DNA from: an uncultured Alphaproteobacteria bacterium
GTDB taxonomy: Bacteria > Pseudomonadota > Alphaproteobacteria > Rs-D84
Reading direction: 5' to 3'
Length of the DNA stretch: 64,000 bases
Assembly: GCA_934230415.1 (NCBI GenBank)
Contig: CAKQEW010000003.1
Span: 1 to 64,000, forward strand
Below are positions 17,724 to 26,270 of the stretch, piece by piece. Positions within the stretch are counted from its first letter, which is position 1; each line of letters opens with the position of its first letter. The notes beneath the pieces are model-generated. The model ran no database searches, had not been told where the DNA came from, and was given only the letters and a program-made list of their open reading frames with translations. Made by a program: the position numbers and the translations under genes.

Positions 17724-18182
17724 ATGAGAATGGAATCAGGTCGTTCATTAATTGAATTAATCGGCGTACTGGCAATTACCGGTGTCATGGCGGCCAGTGC
17801 GATTGGTATGTATCGTGTTATTCGCACAAACCAGGTGCGCCATATTGCATCGGCCACACTGGAACAAATTGCAAAAAATACAAAACTGCTGTTGGAAATG
17901 CGCGGGGATTATACGGGCGTGTCCATTGATTACCTGATTAAATCAGGTGCATTAAAATCCACGGCGGCGCCATTGGGTGGATCTGATTGGTCGGTTACCG
18001 CGTCATCCGATGGTAAATCATTTGCAATTAACCTGACCCAATTATCCAGTGGCGATTGCCAATATCTGGTATCCATGCCGGCATCGTTTGCAACATCCGT
18101 CACGGTTAACGGATATACAACCGACCCAGACACACGCTGCTATTCTGCGGCACCAAACCAGGTTTCGTTTATTGTTGAATAA
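17724..18182 (+). CDS. Type IV pilin-like protein
   Basis: This 152-residue prepilin has the short leader MRMESG and the segment RSLIELIGVLAITGVMAASA. Cleavage after Gly6 gives Glu at +5, the canonical prepilin signature. The globular domain is about 100 residues and has a C-terminal pair of cysteines (DC ... RC) that could form the D-loop disulfide of type IV pilins. GGGGGA precedes the ATG. The downstream OmpA-domain lipoprotein overlaps its stop codon, so the two are probably co-translated. It is a candidate major or minor subunit for the same fibre as the PilV-like proteins at 11.8-15.7 kb. Confidence 0.75.
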   Translation: MRMESGRSLIELIGVLAITGVMAASAIGMYRVIRTNQVRHIASATLEQIAKNTKLLLEMRGDYTGVSIDYLIKSGALKSTAAPLGGSDWSVTASSDGKSFAINLTQLSSGDCQYLVSMPASFATSVTVNGYTTDPDTRCYSAAPNQVSFIVE

Positions 18183-18852
18183 ATACAAAAAAATCTTTGT
18201 CGCTGCTTCTGTAATCGCGCTGGGCGGATGCATGGCGTATCACAGCCCGGATCGCGCCACGTGGGGCAATTACCTGAACGGGGCCAGCTTTACAGACATG
18301 ACCGAACCCGCGCGTGTGGCAAAACGTCCGGTGTATTTGGGTGCCGGCGGCAAATTAATTTCGCACGATAATATTCCGGTTGAACTGGAATACGGGGACA
18401 AGGCCACCACAGACAACATGGTTGCGCTGGCATATATGTCCGATTTGGAATACGCGTTATATGACGCACTGCGCAAGCCTGGCATTTCTGTTCAGCGCGC
18501 GGGGACCGATGTCGTTGTTATATTGGTGCGCGATGCAATAATGGAATTAAATGCGCCGGATATTTCCGCAACCGGCGATGACACACTGCGCACAATTGCC
18601 AAAATATTACAGCAATATGATGCAACATTTATTGAAATTGCGGGATACACCGATGCAATGAACGCGACCCAGGCACGTGCCCTGTCCATGGATATGGCCA
18701 GTCGTGTTGGCGTATACCTGGCCCAGCATAAAATAAATACCGCGCGCATGTTTATTGTTGCGCGCGGTGCATCCAGACCAATTGCCGCCCAGGATGATAT
18801 TGGTCGCCTGACCAATCGCCGAATTGAAATTCGTATCACCCCGGCACGATAA
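18175..18852 (+). CDS. OmpA-domain lipoprotein
   Basis: This protein has about 225 residues. The start is taken as the TTG at 18175, inside the last codons of the pilin gene, because it gives a lipoprotein signal (basic NKYKK, hydrophobic core, lipobox IALGGC); the frame is open from 18049. The C-terminal half is an OmpA-like peptidoglycan-binding domain with the pattern IEIAGYTDAMNATQARALS and NRRIEIRI. The protein would therefore be anchored in the outer membrane and hold peptidoglycan. Overlap with the pilin gene suggests it anchors or supports the pilus, similar to OmpA-domain proteins in secretion and pilus clusters. That role is inferred from position. Confidence 0.75.
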   Translation: MNKYKKIFVAASVIALGGCMAYHSPDRATWGNYLNGASFTDMTEPARVAKRPVYLGAGGKLISHDNIPVELEYGDKATTDNMVALAYMSDLEYALYDALRKPGISVQRAGTDVVVILVRDAIMELNAPDISATGDDTLRTIAKILQQYDATFIEIAGYTDAMNATQARALSMDMASRVGVYLAQHKINTARMFIVARGASRPIAAQDDIGRLTNRRIEIRITPAR

Positions 18853-18860
18853 TTTATATA

Positions 18861-19465
18861 TTAAAACCGTGTTCTGAATCCCAGGTATGCCCCACCATCG
18901 GTTGGCGAAATTGATACAGATGTATTTCCATTATTGTACCGATCGATAAACAGGTAATTGAACGCGATTCCCAATGCGGCGCCAGCAGCAACGTCGGCAT
19001 AGTTATGCATTTTTACACGCACACGGGAATACCCAACGAACGACGCCAACGCGTACATTGGCACACCAATTTCCCAACCATACCGGCGCTGCCAATATGC
19101 CGCGCCAGAAAATGCGAACGACGTATGTCCCGATGGAAACGACAGCCCCGTGGACCCATCGGGTGCATTCGGGCGTTCTTCCTTGATTGTACGCTTTAAA
19201 ACCTCTGTCGTGGCCCATGTTGAACCAACCGAATACCCCAGCTGCTTTACCCATTCGTAATCGCCGATATATGTTGAATATGCCAATGCCGACAACGGCA
19301 ACAAAATCTGAAGCCAGCCGCCCATTTCACCCATGAATGCCGCCGTGCGACCAACATAATCGCCACGGTCAATTAAATATTCATAATGCCCATCAAAAAA
19401 AATGCCTGGGCTGGCGCCGAAAACGCCATTACACCCGCCAATGCAATCAGAGAAACTCGCTTCAT
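18861..19465 (-). CDS. PAP2-family phosphatase with a frameshift in the signal peptide
   Basis: The C-terminal frame carries all three acid-phosphatase motifs: K-x6-RP (KRTIKEERP), PSGH (FPSGHTSFAF) and SR-x5-H-x3-D (SRVRVKMHNYAD). It resembles lipid-phosphate phosphatases acting on undecaprenyl-PP or phosphatidylglycerol-P. The frame with ATG at 19334 lacks an N-terminus. A signal peptide (start 19465, GGAAGGAG upstream, ending SAPAQA) lies just upstream in another frame. The two frames meet at a run of eight T (8 A at 19395-19402 on the plus strand); one extra T would fuse them into FFFDGHYEYLIDRGD. This could be a slippage-prone on/off switch, a -1 ribosomal slip, a decayed gene or a sequencing error. 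Confidence 0.75.
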
Positions 19466-19622
19466 TAACTCCTTCCTTCGTTTTTCAAGACTCATTTGGG
19501 ATACTATACATAGGAATAATGTCCGCCAACCAGATATTTGACGTGACAAGTTTCCCTTTTCATTTAAAAATTTTGTTGTTATACTGCAACTGGCAATAAA
19601 ATAAAACCAAAAGGAAGAAAGC

Positions 19623-20294
19623 ATGGCAAACAACACAAAAACACCGGTGAATCCATCGGCCAAAAAGTATGCACGCACGGGTATAATCGCGGCAATCGTC
19701 ATTGTGGTTGCGGCATTGGGCATCTGGGCGGTTTCAGCAACACATACATCGGCCCCGGCATCAATTGATGACGCAATGGAAACAGTTACCACAGACGCCG
19801 CAAACGCCGCCGATATGCGCATTGCAATTATTCGTATGGACGCAATTCAGGCTGATGCAGACGTACTGAAATCATTGCGCAAACAGAAAGAATCATATGA
19901 AACAAAACTGCGCGATGAATTGACCAAGGATCAAAAAGCGTTAGAAAAAGAAAAGGCAGAAATTGAAAAGTCCCAGGACGTTCTGTCACGTGAAGCGTTG
20001 CAGCGTCGTGTTGTAGACTATCAAAACCGCGTTGCGAAATTGCAACGTGATTTGTCTGAACGTGCCCAGTCAATTGACGCCGCGTTCCAGACCGCATTGA
20101 ACGACATTCAAACCAAACATTTGGACCCGGTGATTGATGGCATCATTGCGAAAAAGAACCTGTCCCTGGTAATTGATGGCCGTTTTGCCCGCACAGGCAA
20201 AGATGTTCAAAACCTGGATATCACGGACGAGGTTATCAAGGCACTGAATAAAAAAGTATCCACGGTTAAAATGGAAAAACCAAAGGGATTCTAA
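19623..20294 (+). CDS. OmpH/Skp-like periplasmic chaperone, membrane-anchored
   Basis: This 223-residue protein has an N-terminal helix (residues 20-42) that acts as a signal anchor. A beta strand (RIAIIRMDAIQ) leads into a long charged coiled coil (about residues 80-165) with the KSLRKQKESYETKLRDEL type of repeat, and then a C-terminal strand (LVIDGRFA). This is the Skp/OmpH arrangement, whose members trimerise and carry unfolded outer-membrane proteins through the periplasm. Typical Skp has a cleaved signal peptide; here the anchor and a Thr/Ala-rich linker look uncleaved. GGAAG precedes the ATG, and the gene is closed by its own terminator. Confidence 0.75.
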   Translation: MANNTKTPVNPSAKKYARTGIIAAIVIVVAALGIWAVSATHTSAPASIDDAMETVTTDAANAADMRIAIIRMDAIQADADVLKSLRKQKESYETKLRDELTKDQKALEKEKAEIEKSQDVLSREALQRRVVDYQNRVAKLQRDLSERAQSIDAAFQTALNDIQTKHLDPVIDGIIAKKNLSLVIDGRFARTGKDVQNLDITDEVIKALNKKVSTVKMEKPKGF

Positions 20295-20323
20295 AAAAGC
20301 GGGGCATCGCCCCGTTTTTTTTA
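20293..20323. terminator. Bidirectional terminator (CGGGGC type)
   Basis: A GCGGGGC/GCCCCGT-type stem with loop ATC is flanked by A6 and T8. It serves the OmpH-like gene and the convergent bamB-like gene. Confidence 0.85.
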
Positions 20324-21040
20324 TTTACCACTGCTGGCATTTATTTTTTGATTGCCAACGGTGATTATTCCGTTTTCATATGTTGGGGCTGATTGCGTCT
20401 GAATCGCACGCTGCCAATAAATCGCACCGTCTGAATTACGTAACGCGTACAGGTTATTGTCCGTCCCCACAACAAATGTTGCCGGCGCGGTCAATATAAA
20501 CGGGTATGCCGTGCCAATATTCGCACACCATTTTTTTGCACCATTGGTGGCATTAATACGACAAAATGCATCGCCCAGGCCGCCCACATAAACATCCGTT
20601 CCATGCAACGCAATTGGCGCCACAATATCCACAACCGATGCACCACCGGTCATATTACTGGGGCGAAAAATATCCGCCATCCACATAACCTGGCGCGTGG
20701 TGGCATCCACCTTTATCAATTCACCGGTAGTCAATCCCGCATAGACATAACGACCACTGCACACCGGGCGCATGTCACTGCGTACAGAATTTGGTGTTGG
20801 GAAACCACTGAATATCCGGCGGTCGCCGTTTTTTATGACGTTCGTTGCATCCTGGGTATATGGACAATCAGCGTTTTTTATTTCAATTGCCACATCCGGC
20901 AGGTCTGCAATTTCTGTATTTAAAACCTGGGCGTCATCGCCTGCGAAAATTGCCTGGCGCGTGCCGGGCAAGATCGGGTCATGCTTTGAACATGCCGTCA
21001 ATGCCAAAATTCCCGCCAACGCAATCGCAATATTTCGCAT
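20321..21040 (-). CDS. bamB: BamB-like PQQ-repeat lipoprotein, short
   Basis: A lipobox LTACS (Cys17) shows an outer-membrane lipoprotein. The mature part contains beta-propeller repeats of the PQQ type (AGLTTGELIKVDATTRQVMW, GDAFCRINATNGAKKW, NNLYALRNSDGAIYWQ). BamB is the propeller subunit of the BAM outer-membrane assembly machine. At 239 residues it is much shorter than the usual 370-400, so only about four repeats remain instead of eight. It follows a yfgM-like gene, which is the conserved yfgM-bamB order also found in E. coli; der, the usual third member, is 3 kb away in the other direction. Identification rests on repeats and context. Confidence 0.7.
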   Translation of the reverse strand: MRNIAIALAGILALTACSKHDPILPGTRQAIFAGDDAQVLNTEIADLPDVAIEIKNADCPYTQDATNVIKNGDRRIFSGFPTPNSVRSDMRPVCSGRYVYAGLTTGELIKVDATTRQVMWMADIFRPSNMTGGASVVDIVAPIALHGTDVYVGGLGDAFCRINATNGAKKWCANIGTAYPFILTAPATFVVGTDNNLYALRNSDGAIYWQRAIQTQSAPTYENGIITVGNQKINASSGK

Positions 21041-21061
21041 AGTTTATGTCCCTGATATTTT

Positions 21062-21712
21062 TTAACGTAACGTTGTTGCCGTGGCCGATATTGTTGCCGG
21101 TGCGTCCGCGTCATTGATAATTACATCCAGCCATTTGTTCGCGTTATCGCGATCGCCGGCGGCCAGATATTTCTGGGCCACGACCAGGCGTGACGTATAA
21201 TAGAACGGTGATTTTTTTGTATTTAATTCAGACAAATACTTTTCAACATCTGCCGCTGACATATCATCCCCACGGTTTGCAACAACATGCATTTTTGCCA
21301 AATCACGAAAATCGCGCGTTGTACCGTGCGTGGCCAATTGTTCCAAGCGCGCCATATCATTGGTCAACATATATGATTGGAACAGTGCCAAATCCGCCAT
21401 TGCGCCCGATTTATCATTTGCAATTGCCGCCAACGCGTTCGCGTCTGTATTCAAGATGGCTGTTTCATAATTTTCTGCCAGCGCAATTTTATTTGCGTTG
21501 TGCGTACGAACACCAATCTGAATTCCAACTGTTATAATCAGAATTGTCAACGCGACCGCAATCATCTGGCGTGAATATTTTTTAATAAACGCCATGGTTT
21601 TGTCGTTGTTGACTTCTTCCCATACCTCGCGATACAGGGCGTCTTCGGCGTAATCTTCGCGGGTTTTCTTTGGTTGTTTTACCTTGGTCTTTCTTTCCAG
21701 AATTGATGCCAT
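21062..21712 (-). CDS. YfgM-like ancillary translocon protein
   Basis: This 216-residue inner-membrane protein has a cytosolic N-terminus containing YREVWEEVNNDK, one transmembrane helix (about residues 49-68) and a periplasmic TPR-like helical domain. In E. coli, YfgM associates with SecYEG and periplasmic chaperones, and its gene precedes bamB as here. AGGAG lies before the ATG. The gap to the bamB-like gene is 21 bases, indicating one operon transcribed leftward, divergent from rpoH. Confidence 0.8.
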   Translation of the reverse strand: MASILERKTKVKQPKKTREDYAEDALYREVWEEVNNDKTMAFIKKYSRQMIAVALTILIITVGIQIGVRTHNANKIALAENYETAILNTDANALAAIANDKSGAMADLALFQSYMLTNDMARLEQLATHGTTRDFRDLAKMHVVANRGDDMSAADVEKYLSELNTKKSPFYYTSRLVVAQKYLAAGDRDNANKWLDVIINDADAPATISATATTLR

Positions 21713-21740
21713 TGAATTTTCTCCTGTGTAAATGGTACCC

Positions 21741-21768
21741 TTGATAAATCTTATTTTATTGCTATACT
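21741..21768 (+). promoter_or_regulatory. rpoH promoter, apparently leaderless
   Basis: A TTGATA -35 (21741-21746), a 16-base spacer and a TATACT -10 (21763-21768) place the start at about 21775, 2-4 bases before the rpoH ATG at 21778. No Shine-Dalgarno is visible. Confidence 0.65.
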
Positions 21769-21777
21769 ATAAAAGTT

Positions 21778-22686
21778 ATGAAAAAGCAAATCAAGAACGC
21801 TTTGCCGGCACAAAAAAGTACCAGTTTGGTCGCCGCCCGTGGGGTCAGCGATGAATCGGGCCTGGCCCAGTATATCCAGACGATTCAGAAATTCCCAATC
21901 CTGACCGCCCAGGAAGAATATGAATGCGCCACAAATTGGGTAAAAAATCAAGACAAGGTGGCCGCCGAACGCCTGGTGGCCAGTCATTTGCGCCTGGTGG
22001 TGTCGGTCGCATATGACTTCAAAAATTATGGTATTCCGGTTGGCGAATTGATTGCCAGTGGAAATATGGGCCTGATGCAGGCATTACAGAAATTTGATCC
22101 GGAAAAAGGCTTTCGTTTTTCAACATATGCGATGTTTTGGATTCGTGCGGAAATATACGAAACAATTTTAAACAACTGGTCAATTGTGAAAATCGGGACA
22201 TCGGCAAACCAGAAACGTGTGTTCTTTAATTTGGCGCGGGCAAAACGCGCATTGGGGATTATGGATAACAACCTGACCGATGACCAGACAAAGCAGATTG
22301 CAGATTACCTGGCCGTTCCAGAAAATGATGTGCGCCGGATGTCTACGCGGATTTCTGCGCGCGATGTATCGTTGAACGCGCCGGCGCATTCTGATGACGA
22401 TGCGCGCGATGTCTTGGCAAATATGCCTGATGAAAAAACAGATATCCAGAACACAATTGAACAATTGGAATTTCGCCGTCGTGGGTACGATTTATTGCGC
22501 CGGCACCTGGCCGAATTACCGGAACGCGATCGGGAAATACTGCGTGCGCGGCGTTTAACCGAACCGGTGGCAACACTGGAATCACTGTCACAAAAATATG
22601 GCATTTCACGCGAACGTGTCCGCCAGATAGAAGAACGTGCATTTAACAAACTGCGCGACGCAATCTTAAAAGAAACCCAAGGCTGA
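21778..22686 (+). CDS. rpoH: Heat-shock sigma factor RpoH (sigma-32)
   Basis: This sigma-70 family factor, 302 residues long, directs RNA polymerase to heat-shock promoters. Region 2 (HLRLVVSVAYDFKNYGIPVGELI then KGFRFSTYAMFWIRAEI) and region 4.2 (YGISRERVRQIEERAFNKLR) are intact. The RpoH box QKRVFFNLARAK at residues 145-156 separates RpoH from RpoD and other sigmas. The apparent leaderless mRNA would not support a 5' RNA thermometer like that of E. coli rpoH. The porin-like gene starts 5 bases after the stop, so the two may be co-transcribed. Confidence 0.93.
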   Translation: MKKQIKNALPAQKSTSLVAARGVSDESGLAQYIQTIQKFPILTAQEEYECATNWVKNQDKVAAERLVASHLRLVVSVAYDFKNYGIPVGELIASGNMGLMQALQKFDPEKGFRFSTYAMFWIRAEIYETILNNWSIVKIGTSANQKRVFFNLARAKRALGIMDNNLTDDQTKQIADYLAVPENDVRRMSTRISARDVSLNAPAHSDDDARDVLANMPDEKTDIQNTIEQLEFRRRGYDLLRRHLAELPERDREILRARRLTEPVATLESLSQKYGISRERVRQIEERAFNKLRDAILKETQG

Positions 22687-22691
22687 CCCAT

Positions 22692-23717
22692 ATGAAATCA
22701 CTATATCGCAGCATAACAATCGCAATGGCCAGCGTTGCCATTATTCCATCGGCGGGCGCATATCAATACAAAAACGACCGATTTGCATTTCGGCTGAATG
22801 GATATGGTACCGCCGGTATGTTACAGGTTGATTCGGCAAAGCCTGATTTCCTGGGCGATTGGCGCGTGCGTGGGCAAATGAATTATACATTTGCCGATGC
22901 GCAATCAATTGGTGCGGTATATGCAATTGACGCCACCGCGGTGGACGACGAAAAATATATGCGCGAAGCGTTTGCTTTCCTGGAAGACCGCAACCTGGGC
23001 CGGATTGAGGTTGGATTTACCGATTCCATCGCACGCAAATTGGGCGTGGGATTGCCGGATGTTGGGGGCCTGCGCACAAATGACAAGCCGCTGTTTTACA
23101 AAAAAATTCATCCACGTGGCACGGTGATATCTGACACAATATTAACAACGGGACGCATGGCGTTACGCGCGAACGTGGCCAGTGCCACGTTCCACGGCGT
23201 GCAATACGGTCTGTCGGTGGCAGGAATGTCAGACGATTATGATTACACGATTGATGCGGGACTGAAAATTCGTAACCCACATGGCAAGACGAAAACCGCA
23301 TATTCATTTGGTGCATCGTTTATGTCGCGACCAGACAATTACAATACTGATTCATATACACCGCGCCTGCATGCCGATTGGCGTGCCCAGTTCTCAGCCG
23401 GCGCAAATGTTCAATATAACAGTTGGATTTGGGGCATCAACGGTCGTGTGATTTACGACCAGAATCCGATTGGCACACCGTCTGATGGTATCGCGCTGGG
23501 CACCGGGGTCAGTTATGATTTGCTGAAATACAGTGTATCATTAACGTATATATTTTCTGATACTGGTATCTGGCAACGTGACGTGGATGATTATATGGCA
23601 CACAGTGTTATCGGTTCATTTCGTTATAAATACAGCGAAGATGTTGATGGCTGGATGTCATTGGGTATGACCAGCGATACGCCATTTATATCCGCTGGAT
23701 TGCGTATTACATTTTAA
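22692..23717 (+). CDS. Porin-like outer-membrane protein
   Basis: This 341-residue protein has a signal peptide cleaved near SAGA-YQ. The mature protein is rich in alternating strands with aromatic girdles (FRLNGYGTAGMLQ, GQMNYTFADAQSIGAVYA, RIEVGFTDSIARKLG) and ends in RITF, a classic BAM signal with terminal Phe. The features match general 16-stranded trimeric porins: an N-terminal strand, a glycine turn and a GFTD-type segment similar to the porin GRxx region. It lies 5 bases after rpoH, suggesting co-transcription with the heat-shock sigma gene. Confidence 0.75.
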   Translation: MKSLYRSITIAMASVAIIPSAGAYQYKNDRFAFRLNGYGTAGMLQVDSAKPDFLGDWRVRGQMNYTFADAQSIGAVYAIDATAVDDEKYMREAFAFLEDRNLGRIEVGFTDSIARKLGVGLPDVGGLRTNDKPLFYKKIHPRGTVISDTILTTGRMALRANVASATFHGVQYGLSVAGMSDDYDYTIDAGLKIRNPHGKTKTAYSFGASFMSRPDNYNTDSYTPRLHADWRAQFSAGANVQYNSWIWGINGRVIYDQNPIGTPSDGIALGTGVSYDLLKYSVSLTYIFSDTGIWQRDVDDYMAHSVIGSFRYKYSEDVDGWMSLGMTSDTPFISAGLRITF

Positions 23718-23727
23718 AATATATGCA

Positions 23728-23757
23728 TAAAAAACGGGGCAACGCCCCGCTTTTTAT
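23728..23757. terminator. Bidirectional terminator (CGGGGC type)
   Basis: A CGGGGC/GCCCCG stem with A5 and T5 flanks lies between the porin-like gene and the convergent Yip1-like gene. Confidence 0.8.
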
Positions 23758-23767
23758 TATTGCTTTA

Positions 23768-24364
23768 TTACATCAGACACGCCAATGTCGCACTGGCATT
23801 CTTTAACATAAACCAGCCGATGCGATAATCAGTTGCATACACGGTGGCCAGGAACAATGCCAATATTGCAACCACAATTATCACATTCAAGCGCCGACCA
23901 TGCATGCACCAAACCGCGATATTGTAAAACAAGAATAATACATACGCATCAACCGCGATACTGATTACCCACATTGATGTGCAATTAAACGCCAATGCAT
24001 TCAGCACCAGAATCACCGGATACATAAAGAATATAGATGCCAGACCCTTTATCGCGATTTCCCAATCACGTTCGCCACCGGTAATTTCAGACACCAGCAT
24101 CATCAGGCCGCCCATCACGAACAACAATGCGACCGCCAACACCGGCACAATTACAATTGCCGTAAAAACCGCCCCCAGCGTCACAGTTGCCCCACCAATC
24201 AGGCGCAAACCCAATACCAACAGACCACCCAACAAACCGTAAATAAATGCCTTTAACATGGATTCATCCATATTGCCATCGGCCACAATTTTGGTGAAAT
24301 AGCGTTTCGGTTTAATTACGATATCACGCAGGTGCGTCAGGAATTTTTTTATTTTTTGTCTCAT
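23768..24364 (-). CDS. Yip1-like multi-pass membrane protein
   Basis: This 198-residue protein starts at the ATG at 24364, with AGGGG upstream; the frame is open a further 19 codons. A cytosolic N-terminus (RDIVIKPKRYFTKI) is followed by five or so hydrophobic segments. The N-terminal pattern of a helix ending in P-x-x-xF and a Gly/Leu-rich first membrane pair fits the Yip1/DUF1282 superfamily of bacterial inner-membrane proteins of unknown role. It is divergent from der. Confidence 0.6.
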   Translation of the reverse strand: MRQKIKKFLTHLRDIVIKPKRYFTKIVADGNMDESMLKAFIYGLLGGLLVLGLRLIGGATVTLGAVFTAIVIVPVLAVALLFVMGGLMMLVSEITGGERDWEIAIKGLASIFFMYPVILVLNALAFNCTSMWVISIAVDAYVLFLFYNIAVWCMHGRRLNVIIVVAILALFLATVYATDYRIGWFMLKNASATLACLM

Positions 24365-24380
24365 TTTTTCACCCCTGAAT

Positions 24381-24408
24381 TTGATTATTTGTATTTTTGC
24401 TTTATAAT
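24381..24408 (+). promoter_or_regulatory. der promoter
   Basis: A TTGATT -35 (24381-24386), a 16-base spacer and a perfect TATAAT -10 (24403-24408) put the start at about 24415. The leader would be only about 6 bases before the ATG at 24421, or 18 before that at 24433. Confidence 0.65.
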
Positions 24409-24432
24409 CACAAAAAATCAATGGAAAAAGTT

Positions 24433-25773
24433 ATGATTAAAATAACAATCGCAGGTCGCCCGAACACGGGCAAATCAACATTGTTTAACGGTCTAACCGG
24501 GACGCGGGACGCGTTGGTTCATGACCGCCCGGGCGTCACCCGTGACAGTCTGGCCGGCACAATGCGCGATCGCCCGTACCAAATTACAGATACAGCGGGT
24601 CTGGAAAATGCCAAGACCGGCATTGCCGCCGCATCAACCGATATGGCAATGGCTGCAATTGCGGGTGCCGATGCGGTGCTGTTTGTTGTTGATGGTCGCA
24701 CGGGACTGACCGGTGAAGATTTGGATTGGGCACGCCTGGTTCGGCGCAAGACACGCGCACCGGTATTATTGCTGGCCAATAAATCTGAATCTGGGCGCCG
24801 GTTGGCCGATGTAAATGAATTCTATAAACTGGGGTTTGGTGCGCCGGTACTGATTTCTGCGGAACACAAATCCGGATTTGACCAGATATATGCATTTCTG
24901 GATAAAATCGCCGGGGACAGTGCAAATAATGATGCGCCGGTACCTGCCACAACAGAAAAACTGAAAATCGCAATTCTGGGTCAACCAAATGTTGGCAAAT
25001 CAACGTTTGTTAATCGCGTTCTGGGCGAAACACGCCAGATTGTACGTGATGCCCCCGGTATTACACGTGACACGGTGAAAATCCCGACACGTTTTTATGG
25101 ACGCGATATTATCCTGATGGATACGGCGGGCCTGCGCCGCAAGGCGGGCATTACCGATGACGTGGAAACATTGTCCGCGTTAAAATCACTGGACGCGATT
25201 GACAAGGCCGATGTTGTTATCCTGATGGTGGATGCAACGCGCAATATTGAAAACCAGGCGCTGGGGATTGCCGCGCGTGTATATGATGCGGGCAAAATTT
25301 TATGCGTTGCACTGAACAAATGGGATTTGGTTGAACCCGCCATCCGGGATGAAAAATTATTAAAGTTGAAACATCAATTCGCGAATTCATTTCACCAGAT
25401 TATCAAACCGATGATTCTGGCGGTATCCGCGGAAACCGGCATGGGCGTGCAAAACATGTTCCGTCGTATTTATGAACAATGGGATATTTCATCGGCCCAG
25501 GTACCAACCAGTCTGATTAATCGCATTGTGGAAAAATTGGTTGCCACACGTCAACCACCAATGTCACGTCTGAAACGCCCAATGAAAATCAAATTTGCGC
25601 GCCAGACCGGACGACACCCAATGAAAATTACAATCAATGTTGGTGGGGCATCTGACATCCCAGAATCGTACACACGATATCTGCGCCGCGGGTTGGCCAC
25701 GGAATTAAAGTGGGAACACCTGCCGATTGTGATTGAATATCACAAGGATGAAAATCCATTTGATGACAAGTAA
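24433..25773 (+). CDS. der: Ribosome-assembly GTPase Der (EngA)
   Basis: Der has two tandem GTPase domains and acts in 50S subunit maturation. The first G1 loop is GRPNTGKST near residue 8 and the second is GQPNVGKST near residue 183; each is followed by its DTAGL and NK-type motifs. The C-terminal KH-like domain ends the 446-residue protein. The start at 24433 matches the family's N-terminus (MIKITIAGRP) and has GGA upstream; ATG at 24421 is equally possible if the mRNA is leaderless. The insert between domains is short. A terminator follows directly. Confidence 0.93.
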   Translation: MIKITIAGRPNTGKSTLFNGLTGTRDALVHDRPGVTRDSLAGTMRDRPYQITDTAGLENAKTGIAAASTDMAMAAIAGADAVLFVVDGRTGLTGEDLDWARLVRRKTRAPVLLLANKSESGRRLADVNEFYKLGFGAPVLISAEHKSGFDQIYAFLDKIAGDSANNDAPVPATTEKLKIAILGQPNVGKSTFVNRVLGETRQIVRDAPGITRDTVKIPTRFYGRDIILMDTAGLRRKAGITDDVETLSALKSLDAIDKADVVILMVDATRNIENQALGIAARVYDAGKILCVALNKWDLVEPAIRDEKLLKLKHQFANSFHQIIKPMILAVSAETGMGVQNMFRRIYEQWDISSAQVPTSLINRIVEKLVATRQPPMSRLKRPMKIKFARQTGRHPMKITINVGGASDIPESYTRYLRRGLATELKWEHLPIVIEYHKDENPFDDK

Positions 25774-25774
25774 T

Positions 25775-25803
25775 AAAAACGCCCCAAATGGGGCATTTTT
25801 TAT
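25775..25803. terminator. Bidirectional terminator after der and fabZ
   Basis: The stem GCCCC/GGGGC with loop AAAT is flanked by A5 and T6. It lies between the convergent der and fabZ genes. Confidence 0.8.
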
Positions 25804-26270
25804 TCGTCTGTATGTCGCAATATCGCGGTAAATGTTGCATCGGCCACCGGGATTCCATCCACATATGCCGTGCCGTGAAATTTATGTAATGATAATTTCT
25901 GCATTAACAATTCCACATGCAATTCCAACACATCACCCGGACGCACCATATGCGTGAATTTAATGCGTTCCATCGTTGTGAAATATCCCACAGATTTACC
26001 ATCATTATAACCCTGGCGCGCCATAACGATAAAGCACGCGGTTTGGGCCAATGCCTCTATCTGTAATACACCGGGCATAATTGGGTCGCCCGGGAAATGT
26101 CCCGCGCACCAGAATTCATTATCGCGCACATAGTGAACCCCCACGCCATGATGGTCATCGTATTCACGAATTTCATCAATCATGCGCATATCACCACGAT
26201 GCGGAATAACTTTTTCTATGCCTTGTGCGTCAATCATTTCTTTTAACTCTTGCTCTGTTTTTTCAGCCAT
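25800..26270 (-). CDS. fabZ: 3-hydroxyacyl-ACP dehydratase FabZ
   Basis: This enzyme dehydrates 3-hydroxyacyl-ACP in type II fatty-acid synthesis. It is a hot-dog fold protein of 156 residues. Catalytic His58 lies in GHFPGDPIMPGVLQIEALAQ and catalytic Glu72 in the same stretch. The start overlaps the end of lpxD by 28 bases, giving tight coupling of lipid A and fatty-acid synthesis, as in many Gram-negatives (lpxD-fabZ). In E. coli, LpxC and FabZ compete for the same precursor pool. lpxA is not present next to it in this window. Confidence 0.93.
   Translation of the reverse strand: MAEKTEQELKEMIDAQGIEKVIPHRGDMRMIDEIREYDDHHGVGVHYVRDNEFWCAGHFPGDPIMPGVLQIEALAQTACFIVMARQGYNDGKSVGYFTTMERIKFTHMVRPGDVLELHVELLMQKLSLHKFHGTAYVDGIPVADATFTAILRHTDE

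Noticed and set aside
19373..19822. 149-residue leftward frame antisense to the OmpH-like gene
   Set aside because: Only its last 31 residues, the signal peptide from 19465, look real; the rest is a shadow of the rightward gene and its promoter.
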